Below, one piece after another: positions 18,602 through 26,005 of a stretch of DNA of 37,204 nucleotides (positions within the stretch are counted from its first letter, which is position 1; each line of letters begins with the position of its first letter). Made by a program: the position numbers and the translations under genes. Below the pieces are notes generated by a model that was given only the letters and a program-made list of their open reading frames with translations, did no database searches and was not told the DNA's origin. Source of the stretch: Burkholderiales bacterium (lineage in GTDB: Bacteria; Pseudomonadota; Gammaproteobacteria; Burkholderiales; Burkholderiaceae_C); NCBI GenBank assembly GCA_025350505.1, contig JANXXS010000174.1:1-37204 (forward strand). The letters are read 5' to 3'.

Positions 18602-19035
18602 GAGACCGCGCCCTGCTCACCGGCCTGTGGCTGCTGGCCTTCGCGGCCAGCCTGCTGATCGTCGAGTCGTATGTCGGGCACCTCAATGCGCAGGGCCAGC
18701 AGATCCTGCTGACCGAGGATCGCCTGCCCACGATCCAGCCGCTGATCAAGCTCTACGGCGCCTACCTCGTCGGCATCCTGGCGTTCTGGTTCACCAAGCC
18801 CTTGCCCACGGCAAGCACCGACCGGGCGAGCCGGATCCGCCTCGTGCTGGCGGTGGTCTGCACGCTTTTGTTCAACGTCTGCGTGCTCTACCTGGTGGCC
18901 GGCGAGCATCGGCATCCGGGCGGCATGGTGCTGGCCGACGTCGAAGACGCGGTCAAGCTCGGCGCCTGGCTCTCGCTGCTGGTCGCGCCGGTCAACGCCT
19001 ACTACTTCGGCATGAAGACCGCCGCGGCGTCCTGA
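18598..19035 (+). CDS. Four-helix inner-membrane protein of unknown function
   Basis: 145 aa starting at GTG 18598, overlapping the preceding stop by 4 bp. Four hydrophobic helices are visible: about residues 5-22, 46-65, 77-100 and 119-140. Short charged loops separate them, including ENQ-poor GEHRHPGG before the last helix. No family recognised. It is the last gene of the peptidase-lipoprotein-membrane set and is convergent with paralogue B with only 19 bp between stops; I see no clear terminator there. Confidence 0.75.
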   Translation: MRDRALLTGLWLLAFAASLLIVESYVGHLNAQGQQILLTEDRLPTIQPLIKLYGAYLVGILAFWFTKPLPTASTDRASRIRLVLAVVCTLLFNVCVLYLVAGEHRHPGGMVLADVEDAVKLGAWLSLLVAPVNAYYFGMKTAAAS

Positions 19036-19054
19036 CGCCGAATTCCCCTCGCGC

Positions 19055-22000
19055 CTAGGGATTCGCCGCCTTCTCGTAGATGTCGCTGATGGCCTTGTTG
19101 GGCCGCAGGATCGGCAGGTCGAAGTAGGGGTTGCCGAGCTGCTTGTAGACGCCCTTCAGCTCCGCATAGTCGACTTCCCATCGCATGAACAGATCGTCGA
19201 GCCGGCGCAGGTATGACCTGGCCTTGCCGCGGTCGCGCGTCAGGAAGACCTTGTCGCCGTCGAGCAGGTCGTAGAGATCGCCCTTGATGCTTTCCTGGCC
19301 CTCGTAGAACGACTTGCACTGCTTCATGAGCGTGTCGCGCTTCTGCTCCAGGACCTTGGGATCGTTCGCCGCGTTCATGTCGCCGCCGAATCCGCGGATG
19401 CCTTCGGCAAACACGTTCTTGTAGTGCGACAGGCGCGCCAGCATCTCGTTCTTCGTCGCCGGATTGTCGAAGTCCTTGCAGGCGCTGATCTTGTCGATCA
19501 GGTTGTCGCACATCGGCGCGAGCTTCTTGCACATCGCCAGCGCCTTCGTGTTGCCCAGGCTGTTCAACTTGTCGACGATCTTGGGAACGAGCACCTCCTT
19601 GTAGTCGTCCTCCAGCTTGCGCAGCGAATCGGGGAACTCGTACGCGTTGCCCATCGTGCTGTGGTAGCCGCCGCGCACGAACAGGTTGATGGTTTCCCTG
19701 CGGCCGGTGTCGCCGCCGATGAAGCGTGCCAGATGCTCGGCGACCGCGCCGGGTGCGCCGCCGCCCTTGGCGATAGCAATCGCGGCCGCCTTCAGGTCGT
19801 CGTACTCCTGCCAACGCCGGCGGGCACCGGTGAAAGCGGGGATGCTGTGGCAGGCCACGCTGCCGAGCTTCTTCAGGTCGGCCGTGGTCAGGGCGAGGCC
19901 GCTGACGTCGTGCGTGGCGGAGTCTTCTTCCTCGCCGCCGGCGGCCGAGGTGAGCGCGCCGCTCTTCTTGCCCTCGCCGGCCAATTTTTCCTGGGCCTGC
20001 TTCACCTTCTTCTGGGCGGCGCGGCTGTTGTGGTTGGAGTTCTTGGTCTGCCTCATGTCCAGCGAGGCTTCGCCGTCGCCGTCGATCTCGGCCGTGGCCT
20101 CGTCGTCTTCCGAGTCGGCCAGCGAGCCGAGCTTGCCGCCTGCGCCGGCGTGCCCGACCACCGTCTTGTGGATGAGCTTGCCCTTGGCGTCGGTCTTGGT
20201 CTGCTCGTCGACGCCGGTGTGCGTGCCGATGCTGGCCTTGGCGCCGAGAAAGTTCACGCCGGTCTCGGTGCTGTCGGCGTCGGACTTGCCCTTGGTGCGG
20301 GAGGTCAGCGTGATCTTGCCCTTGTAGGTCTTGATGAATGCCTCGAACTGATCCTGGCTCTTGCAGGCACCGAGCGCCTCGAGGATCTTGCCTTTGGGGT
20401 CGTTCTTGGGATCGATCGTGATCGCGTAGCCGAAGCTCGTCTGATGCGTGTGCGTGGTGCCGACGCTCATGCCCGCGGCGCCCAGGTCGACGCCAGCGGA
20501 AAGGCTCTTCTGCCGCGTGTGCGCCGAGTTGGTGTCGACGTCGAGCGCGCCCTTGTCGTTGCGCGTCAGCTTCTTCGAGTCTTCCTGCGACTCGGTGACT
20601 TTGGCGCCGAGGCTGACGGCCTTGACCTTGACGTTCGCGCCGAGGCTGCCGGTCTTCTTCTCGGTCACCGTGATCGAATCGCCTTTGTGCGTGAGGGTAT
20701 CGGCCGTCTTCTTGCTGAGGGCCTTGCCCGAATACAGCGCCCGGGCCGCGTCCCAGCTCTGGTTCACGCCGGCCGAGATGATGGCGAACTCGGCGTGCGT
20801 GGCGGCGACCTTGCCGCCCTTCTTCGACGCGTCCTCCAGCGCCTTGGTGTAGTCCGCCAGGTCGGCCTCGCCGAGGACGTGCGTCACCGTCATGCTCTTT
20901 TCGAGGCTGCCCTTGGCCTCGACGCCGACCGACGCGTTCGATCCTTCCTTCTTCCCGGCACCGGCCGAAACGCCGGCCGAGGCCTCGAAGCTCACCGTCA
21001 CCGTCACCGCGTACATCTTCGGTTCGCCTTTGGGCTCACCGATCTTGCAACTGACGTTGGCGTGGACGCTCAGGGTGCCACCGGCCTGCATGCCCTTCTT
21101 GTTCGTCACCGTCTTGCCGCCGTCGAGGCCGCCGTGGGCGCCCATGGCGCCGTCCTTGGCGTCGAAGCCGCCGCTCGCGCTCTTGTCGGTGGCGTGCGTG
21201 GTGCCGGTCGGCGATGTGTGGGTGACGCTCGAGCTCGCGGTCGCGGTGACCTGGCCTTCGCCGCGCTCGACGCCCTTCTTCTTCGTCGTCTCGGTGCCCG
21301 AGCCGTCGAGGTTGGTGACCTTGTGCGTCTCGGTCTTCTCGGCGCCCTTGGCACTGATCTTCTTCTCGGTGCTGTGCTCGACCGACGACTTGCGGCCGTC
21401 GGCGAGCTCGACCTCCGAGACCTTCTTCTCCTCGACCGAGGCCTTGCCGGTCCACGAGACATGGGACTTCTTTTCTTCGCTGGTGCGGGCCGTGGAGTCC
21501 GTCGTCTGCACCACCTTCTCTTGCGAATGCTCCCGGGTCACGCCGCCCAGGCCGACATGCTGCTTGTCGTGCTGGGTCTCGGTGGTCGCCTTGCCCTTCT
21601 CGTACGACGTGGTGGTCGTCGTCACGTCGTGGTTGATCTTCTTCTTCGCCCCGTCGAGGCCGGGCGAGCTGATCTCCATCTCTTCCGACACCTTGGCGCT
21701 GGTGCCGTGCCGCGCCAGGATCTTGACCACCTCCTCGCGCCCGCTCGCCGGGTTGTCGATCACCTCGAGGTCGGCCTTGGCCTGGTCGACGGTCTTCACC
21801 GCTTCGGCCACCTTCTTGTCGAACTGGCCTTTCTGTTCGAGCAGCTTTTTCTTCTCTTCGCCGGTCGCCTCCGTGATCTTCTTGTCGAGCAGGGGCGAGA
21901 GCTTGTTGAAGCGGACCAGCGTCTCGCGCGCCTCTTTCTCGCGCGCCTCGATGGCGCCGCGTGCCTTCTGCGCCTCGGCGTGCAATTCGGCGTCGCCACC

Positions 22001-22177
22001 GCCGCCGTGGCCGCCCTTGGCCTCGGCCGGCTTCGCGCCGTTGGGCGCCGACGCGCCCGAGGGTCCGCTCGCCATCGGGCCGCCGGGTGCGCCGGGGCCG
22101 CCGGACATGGCTGGCGACGGCGCCGTTGCCATGAAGGACTTGGGCTGGGGAAGTTTCAGCAACTGAAGCAGCGACAT
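19055..22177 (-). CDS. Large paralogue B: coiled-coil / Thr-Lys-rich beta-repeat / helical protein of unknown function
   Basis: 1040 aa from ATG 22177 (GGAG 10 bp upstream). Order of parts: an amphipathic start MSLLQLLKLPQPKSF; a Gly/Pro/Ala linker (18-60); a coiled coil (62-140); a Thr/Ser/Lys/Glu-rich strand-repeat region (about 182-335); a beta-rich region shared with paralogue A (385-690) with the embedded DYTKALEDASKKGGK helix; an acidic/low-complexity linker (688-755); and a helical C-terminal domain (762-1036) with YEFPDSL (846-852), four cysteines at 883, 890, 900 and 954, and LRPNKAISDIYEKA (1024-1037). There is no signal peptide, membrane helix or enzyme motif. It points toward the A-side gene set; the HEAT/TPR gene is upstream on the same strand. 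Homology to A is clear to the eye although identity is low. Confidence 0.85.
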   Translation of the reverse strand: MSLLQLLKLPQPKSFMATAPSPAMSGGPGAPGGPMASGPSGASAPNGAKPAEAKGGHGGGGDAELHAEAQKARGAIEAREKEARETLVRFNKLSPLLDKKITEATGEEKKKLLEQKGQFDKKVAEAVKTVDQAKADLEVIDNPASGREEVVKILARHGTSAKVSEEMEISSPGLDGAKKKINHDVTTTTTSYEKGKATTETQHDKQHVGLGGVTREHSQEKVVQTTDSTARTSEEKKSHVSWTGKASVEEKKVSEVELADGRKSSVEHSTEKKISAKGAEKTETHKVTNLDGSGTETTKKKGVERGEGQVTATASSSVTHTSPTGTTHATDKSASGGFDAKDGAMGAHGGLDGGKTVTNKKGMQAGGTLSVHANVSCKIGEPKGEPKMYAVTVTVSFEASAGVSAGAGKKEGSNASVGVEAKGSLEKSMTVTHVLGEADLADYTKALEDASKKGGKVAATHAEFAIISAGVNQSWDAARALYSGKALSKKTADTLTHKGDSITVTEKKTGSLGANVKVKAVSLGAKVTESQEDSKKLTRNDKGALDVDTNSAHTRQKSLSAGVDLGAAGMSVGTTHTHQTSFGYAITIDPKNDPKGKILEALGACKSQDQFEAFIKTYKGKITLTSRTKGKSDADSTETGVNFLGAKASIGTHTGVDEQTKTDAKGKLIHKTVVGHAGAGGKLGSLADSEDDEATAEIDGDGEASLDMRQTKNSNHNSRAAQKKVKQAQEKLAGEGKKSGALTSAAGGEEEDSATHDVSGLALTTADLKKLGSVACHSIPAFTGARRRWQEYDDLKAAAIAIAKGGGAPGAVAEHLARFIGGDTGRRETINLFVRGGYHSTMGNAYEFPDSLRKLEDDYKEVLVPKIVDKLNSLGNTKALAMCKKLAPMCDNLIDKISACKDFDNPATKNEMLARLSHYKNVFAEGIRGFGGDMNAANDPKVLEQKRDTLMKQCKSFYEGQESIKGDLYDLLDGDKVFLTRDRGKARSYLRRLDDLFMRWEVDYAELKGVYKQLGNPYFDLPILRPNKAISDIYEKAANP

Positions 22178-22253
22178 GTCTGCAAATCTCCGCGAGTGAA
22201 GCCTGGCTGGGCAAACGCCCTGCTTACTCGATAAAGCGGAATCGCCGACAGAA

Positions 22254-22285
22254 AGCCGCCACCTTGTTACGCTTTCTCGGCGGCT
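22254..22285 (-). terminator. Possible hairpin terminator after the HEAT/TPR gene
   Basis: On the minus strand AGCCGCC and GGCGGCT form a 7-bp stem with an 18-nt loop, 10 bp past the stop at 22295, followed by TTCTG. The U-tract is poor and the loop long, so this is only a candidate. Confidence 0.25.
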
Positions 22286-22294
22286 GCACCTTCG

Positions 22295-22942
22295 TCAGGT
22301 CCGGTTCGGCGCCTGGCCGCGCAGCAGCTCCTCGAGCATCGGGATCATTTCGGCCGGCCCCTCCATGTTCGGATTGACGGCCACGGCGCGGCGAAAGAAT
22401 TCGAGCGCGAGCTCGGCGTGGCCGAGCTGCAGGTGGACCTGCCCGGCGCCGGCCAACGCACCGAAGTGTTTGGGGTTGCGCTTGAAGACCTCGTCGCAGT
22501 CCTTCAGCGATTCTTCGTGGCGGCCGAGCAGGAAGTAGATCGTCGCCCGCTTGTTCCAGCCTTCGGCGAAGTCGGGCTTGCGCTTGACGATGAGGTTGAA
22601 GGTGGCAAGCGCGTCGGTCAGCGAGGCCGACCGCATCTGCTCGATGCCGTGCGCGACGAGCTTGTCGATCGCCGGGTCGCCCGAGCGGCTCCAGATCTGC
22701 CAGGTCGCCGCGGCGGCGAGCGCGCGCACCTGCGGATCGGCGTCGCTCAGGTGCGCGAGCAGGCGATCGACGTCGGCCATCCTGCCGATCTCGGCGAGCC
22801 GCGCGATCGCCGTCGTGCGCGCGTCGGTGTCGGCTTGCTCGAGCGCCTGGAGCGCCTGGGCGCGGGTTTGCGGCGCCGCCTGCACCAGGCCCGCGGCGCA
22901 GGCGGCCGCGAGAACGAGGATCCACGATCGAAGGGCTGGCAT
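22295..22942 (-). CDS. Secreted HEAT-repeat / TPR protein
   Basis: 215 aa. A Sec signal peptide (WILVLAAACAAGLVQA, cleavage expected near residue 22) is followed by HEAT-like helices with LLAHLSDADPQVRALAAAA (residues 61-80) and then TPR repeats with GWNKRATIYFLLGRHEES and ALAGAGQVHLQLGHAELALE. Such proteins are periplasmic scaffolds with no catalytic role. The ATG at 22942 has GGAGGAT 10 bp upstream. It is separated from paralogue B by 117 bp and may be transcribed apart from it. The 154 bp up to the divergent DoxX gene hold no other gene. Confidence 0.82.
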   Translation of the reverse strand: MPALRSWILVLAAACAAGLVQAAPQTRAQALQALEQADTDARTTAIARLAEIGRMADVDRLLAHLSDADPQVRALAAAATWQIWSRSGDPAIDKLVAHGIEQMRSASLTDALATFNLIVKRKPDFAEGWNKRATIYFLLGRHEESLKDCDEVFKRNPKHFGALAGAGQVHLQLGHAELALEFFRRAVAVNPNMEGPAEMIPMLEELLRGQAPNRT

Positions 22943-23096
22943 CGAACGGATGATCCTCCGGCTGGCCGGTTTGCGCCATCGCTCCCGGTCGACGACGAAG
23001 GCCGGAAGCTCCGAGGGGCAAGGGCCAAGGGCAGATCATGTTCACTCGCGGCGCGGTTTGCGATAGCGTGTCGCGACCATCCGACGGAGTCCGAAC

Positions 23097-23507
23097 ATGA
23101 TCAATGCATCCACCGCGCCCTATGCCGCCCTGCTCCTGCGCGTCAGTCTCGGCGTGATCTTCCTGGCGCACGTCGCGCTCAAGATCTTCGTCTTCACCAT
23201 CCCGGGGTTCATCGGCTATTTCGCTTCGCTCGGCCTGCCGGCGATCGCCGCCTACGCGGTGATCGCCCTCGAGGTGGTGGGCGGCTTCGCCCTTGTGCTC
23301 GGCGTCTATTCGAGCTGGGTGGCGGTGCCACTGGTGATCGAGACCCTCGGCACGATCGTCTTCGCGCACGGCGCCAACGGATGGCTCTTCACCAACAAAG
23401 GTGGTGGCTGGGAATATCCCGCGTTGATGGCCGTCGGCCTGGTCGCCGTGGTACTGCTCGGCGACGGTGCGATGGCGCTGCGCCCGGCGCCGCAAGGCCG
23501 CCGCTGA
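23097..23507 (+). CDS. DoxX family membrane protein
   Basis: 136 aa, four hydrophobic helices. The N-terminal LLLRVSLGVIFLAHVALKIFVF and the glycine-rich second helix IALEVVGGFALVLGVY match the DoxX family of small inner-membrane proteins, linked in some organisms to redox or thiol homeostasis. The ATG has GGAG 7 bp upstream. It is convergent with the DUF35-SDR gene (47 bp between stops). Its specific role is unknown. Confidence 0.88.
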   Translation: MINASTAPYAALLLRVSLGVIFLAHVALKIFVFTIPGFIGYFASLGLPAIAAYAVIALEVVGGFALVLGVYSSWVAVPLVIETLGTIVFAHGANGWLFTNKGGGWEYPALMAVGLVAVVLLGDGAMALRPAPQGRR

Positions 23508-23554
23508 AAGTCTGCTTTCGCGCTCGAGCCGTATCGCCGTCGACGTGGTCGACT

Positions 23555-24841
23555 TCAGCCTCCCGACGCCAGCTCCCGCTCCAGCACTTTCGGGTTCTCG
23601 CGCCAGCGCTCGACCCATTCCTGCGCCACGTCGCCGGGATACACGTCTTCGACGCCGTCCTTCAGCGCCTTGACGATGGCGCTGGCCAGCGCGCCCGGCG
23701 TCACCTTGGGCGGCGGCAGGTTCTGGTTCCACTCGTCGTCGATCGGCCCGGGGAAGACGTTGACGACGCGGATGCCGCTGGGCCGCATCTCGGCGCGCAG
23801 GCATTGCGCCAGCGAATAGGCCGCCGCCTTCGACGCCGAGAAGGTGCCGTGCGGCGGAAAGTTGGAAAGCGCGTAGACCGAGAGCAGGTTGACCCAGGCC
23901 GCGGCGTGGGTCTCGCCGTCGGCGGAGCGGCCCTTCAGCGCCGGGCCGAACTCCTGCGCCAGGCGCAACAGGCCGAAGTAGTTGATGTCCATCTCGGCCT
24001 TGGCCGCGTCGGTGCCGCGCCGCGCCGCGATGCCGAAGGCGCGATGCACCTCGGCGTTGTTGACGACGATGTCGACCTTGCCGCCGATCTCGCCGGCGAG
24101 CTCGGTCACCGATCGTCCGTTGGTCAGGTCGAGCGGCACCAGCGTGACCTGCGGCAGCGCGGTGATGTCGTCGAGGCCGGGCAGCTTGATCCACGGCTCG
24201 GCATGGCCAACCCAGACGATCTCGGCGCCGGCCTTGACCAGTGCCTTGACCAGCGCCTGGCCGACCCCGGTCTTGCCGTCGGTGACGAGGATCTTGCGGA
24301 ACTTGGGGTCGCTGGTCATCTCGCGCAGCATCTTGTCGTCGGCCATGTGTTCACTCTCCTCAGGGGGAAATCCGATCAGCACCGCGGTGCCGGCGCGGTC
24401 GAGTCGCGCGCCGACGTGGACGCGCACCTGACGTCGCCGCGCGGCGTGGCCGGCGGCGAAGGCTGGCAGCGACGCGACGTCGCCGTGCAGGTGGACGATG
24501 ACGGTCGGCCCGACGTCGAGGCGCACCAGGCCGAGCCGCCACGGCAGCCGCTCGCGATAGAACGGATCGTTGCTGTGGTGGAGCACCGTCTCGCTGAGCA
24601 GCTCGCCTTCGCCGGTCTGCGCCGTCCACTTCAGCTCGGGCGAGAGGCAGCGATGGCAGGCATCGCGCGGCGGGTACTGCACGGCACGGCAGCGCTGGCA
24701 CACCTGCAGCTCGAAGCGGCCTTCGGCGGCGGCGGCGGTCATGCCGAGCGCGGTGCGGCCGCGCGCCCAGGGCGGCAGGTTCATCTGCCGCGTGCGCAGG
24801 ACCGGGTTCTTCTTGCGCGGCTTCATGAGAGGCATCGTCAT
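23555..24841 (-). CDS. DUF35 (Zn-ribbon/OB-fold) fused to SDR-like protein lacking catalytic Tyr
   Basis: 428 aa. N-terminal half: a basic leader, a zinc ribbon with Cys48, Cys51, Cys62 and Cys65 (VCQRC and ACHRC), then an OB fold (about 75-160), the DUF35 arrangement that partners SCP-x-type thiolases. C-terminal half (166-428): Rossmann/SDR fold, but with TDGKTGVG (187-194) for TGxxxGxG, NNAE (261-264) for NNAG, and FSASK (334-338) where YxxxK is expected. The ATG 24841 overlaps the thiolase-like gene stop (ATGA), implying coupling. An AGGAGAG site and ATG (24346) at the domain boundary could start a separate SDR protein; one extra C in the run 24363-24367 would split the gene in two. Role: probable subunit of a CoA-ester-processing complex (inference). 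Confidence 0.82.
   Translation of the reverse strand: MTMPLMKPRKKNPVLRTRQMNLPPWARGRTALGMTAAAAEGRFELQVCQRCRAVQYPPRDACHRCLSPELKWTAQTGEGELLSETVLHHSNDPFYRERLPWRLGLVRLDVGPTVIVHLHGDVASLPAFAAGHAARRRQVRVHVGARLDRAGTAVLIGFPPEESEHMADDKMLREMTSDPKFRKILVTDGKTGVGQALVKALVKAGAEIVWVGHAEPWIKLPGLDDITALPQVTLVPLDLTNGRSVTELAGEIGGKVDIVVNNAEVHRAFGIAARRGTDAAKAEMDINYFGLLRLAQEFGPALKGRSADGETHAAAWVNLLSVYALSNFPPHGTFSASKAAAYSLAQCLRAEMRPSGIRVVNVFPGPIDDEWNQNLPPPKVTPGALASAIVKALKDGVEDVYPGDVAQEWVERWRENPKVLERELASGG
24354..24360 (-). promoter_or_regulatory. Internal Shine-Dalgarno at the DUF35/SDR boundary
   Basis: AGGAGAG on the minus strand, 7 bp before the in-frame ATG at 24346, which begins the SDR-like half. It is the strongest ribosome site in this operon. 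A TGA directly upstream (24362-24360) is out of frame by one base. Confidence 0.6.
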
Positions 24842-26004
24842 GACGATTTCCCCAGTACGACGGCACCGGTGCACAGGCATCGGTCGTAGGTCACCATGCC
24901 GAACCCCGACACGAGCCCGACCTCGGCATCCGGCACGGCGCGATCGCCCGCTTCGCCGGTGAGCTGGCGGACTGTTTCGGTGATGCCCATGAAGCCGCCG
25001 GCACAACCGGCCTGGCCGGCCGACAGCTGGCCGCCGCTCGTGTTGTTGGGAAAGTCGCCGTCGTGCGTGAGCGTCTTCTCGCGCACGAAGGCCGGTCCCT
25101 CGCCTTTCTCGCAGAAGCCCAGGTCCTCGAACTGCAGCATGACGACGACCGGGTAGTCGTCGTAGGTCTGCACGAAATCGATCGCCGCCGGGCGCACACC
25201 CGCCTGCGCATAGAGATCGTCGCGGTCCACCAGCCAGCCGCCGCGCAACAGCACCGGATCGTCGGCGTAGGCGTTGTGCCGTTCGATGGCGCCGCGCAGC
25301 AGCACGTGCGCCAGGCCCAGGTCCTTGGCCCGCTCTTCGCTCATGACGAGAAAGGCTTCGGCGCCGGCGCAGGGCATGACGCAGTCGAACAGGTGGATCG
25401 GCTCGGCGATCGGCCGCGCGCTCATGTACTGCTCCAGCGTGAGCGGCACCTTGAAGAGCGCATTCGGATTCTTCAGCGCGTTGGCCCGTTGCGCCACGGC
25501 GATACGGCCGAAGTCCGCGCGCGTGGCGCCGTAGCTGCGCATGTAGCTCGCGGTGATGAAGGCGAATATCGAATTCGGCCCGCCCGATCCGTAGGGATAG
25601 CTCGCGTCCCGCGCAAAGTGCGAGAAGCCGCCGAGCATCTGCCGGAACGACTCGACGTGGTTGGCATCGGCGGCGACGCAAGCGACGATGTCGGCGTCGC
25701 CGGCCTGCACCGCGCGGGCGGCCCGGCGCAAGGCCATCACGCCGGAGGCGCCGCCGGTCGGGATGTGGTCGAGCCAGCGCGGACTCAGGCCCAGATGCTG
25801 CGTCACGCCGACGGCGGTGTCTGGCGAGAGCGAGAAGCTGCTGATGGTGAGCCCGTCGATGCGGTCCTTGGCGATGCCCGAGCGCTCGACCAGCGCGTCC
25901 ATCGCCTGGCCGATGAACCAGTGCGCGCCGTGCGTCGAGTAGCGTCGATACGGCACCGTCACCGGCACCGTCACGGCGACGCCCTCGTACGACGCGCGCG
26001 GCAC
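24838..26004 (-). CDS. SCP-x-like thiolase superfamily protein without the usual nucleophilic Cys
   Basis: 388 aa thiolase fold related to the SCP-x/acetyl-CoA acetyltransferase group. The position of the nucleophilic Cys reads GGASG (84-88), with Gly85 where CASG is expected, and the GHP motif reads G330-Q331-A332. Cys376 and Cys378 in CLCTGA match the area of the late Cys. This pattern resembles thiolase-like aldolases or accessory subunits (for example Ltp2-type enzymes, which pair with a DUF35 protein in steroid side-chain cleavage) more than Claisen-condensing thiolases. It starts at a GTG one base after the ligase stop and overlaps the DUF35-SDR start, so the three genes form one operon. 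The reaction is not proven. Confidence 0.85.
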   Translation of the reverse strand: MPRASYEGVAVTVPVTVPYRRYSTHGAHWFIGQAMDALVERSGIAKDRIDGLTISSFSLSPDTAVGVTQHLGLSPRWLDHIPTGGASGVMALRRAARAVQAGDADIVACVAADANHVESFRQMLGGFSHFARDASYPYGSGGPNSIFAFITASYMRSYGATRADFGRIAVAQRANALKNPNALFKVPLTLEQYMSARPIAEPIHLFDCVMPCAGAEAFLVMSEERAKDLGLAHVLLRGAIERHNAYADDPVLLRGGWLVDRDDLYAQAGVRPAAIDFVQTYDDYPVVVMLQFEDLGFCEKGEGPAFVREKTLTHDGDFPNNTSGGQLSAGQAGCAGGFMGITETVRQLTGEAGDRAVPDAEVGLVSGFGMVTYDRCLCTGAVVLGKSS

Positions 26005-26005
26005 G

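Noticed and set aside
19424-22234. Long open plus-strand frames opposite paralogue B.
   Set aside because: Low-complexity antisense shadow of a Lys/Glu/Thr-rich gene; no ribosome site or domain.
23540-23556. GTCGACGTGGTCGAC imperfect palindrome between DoxX and the DUF35-SDR stop.
   Set aside because: Too weak and without a T-tract on either strand to call a bidirectional terminator.
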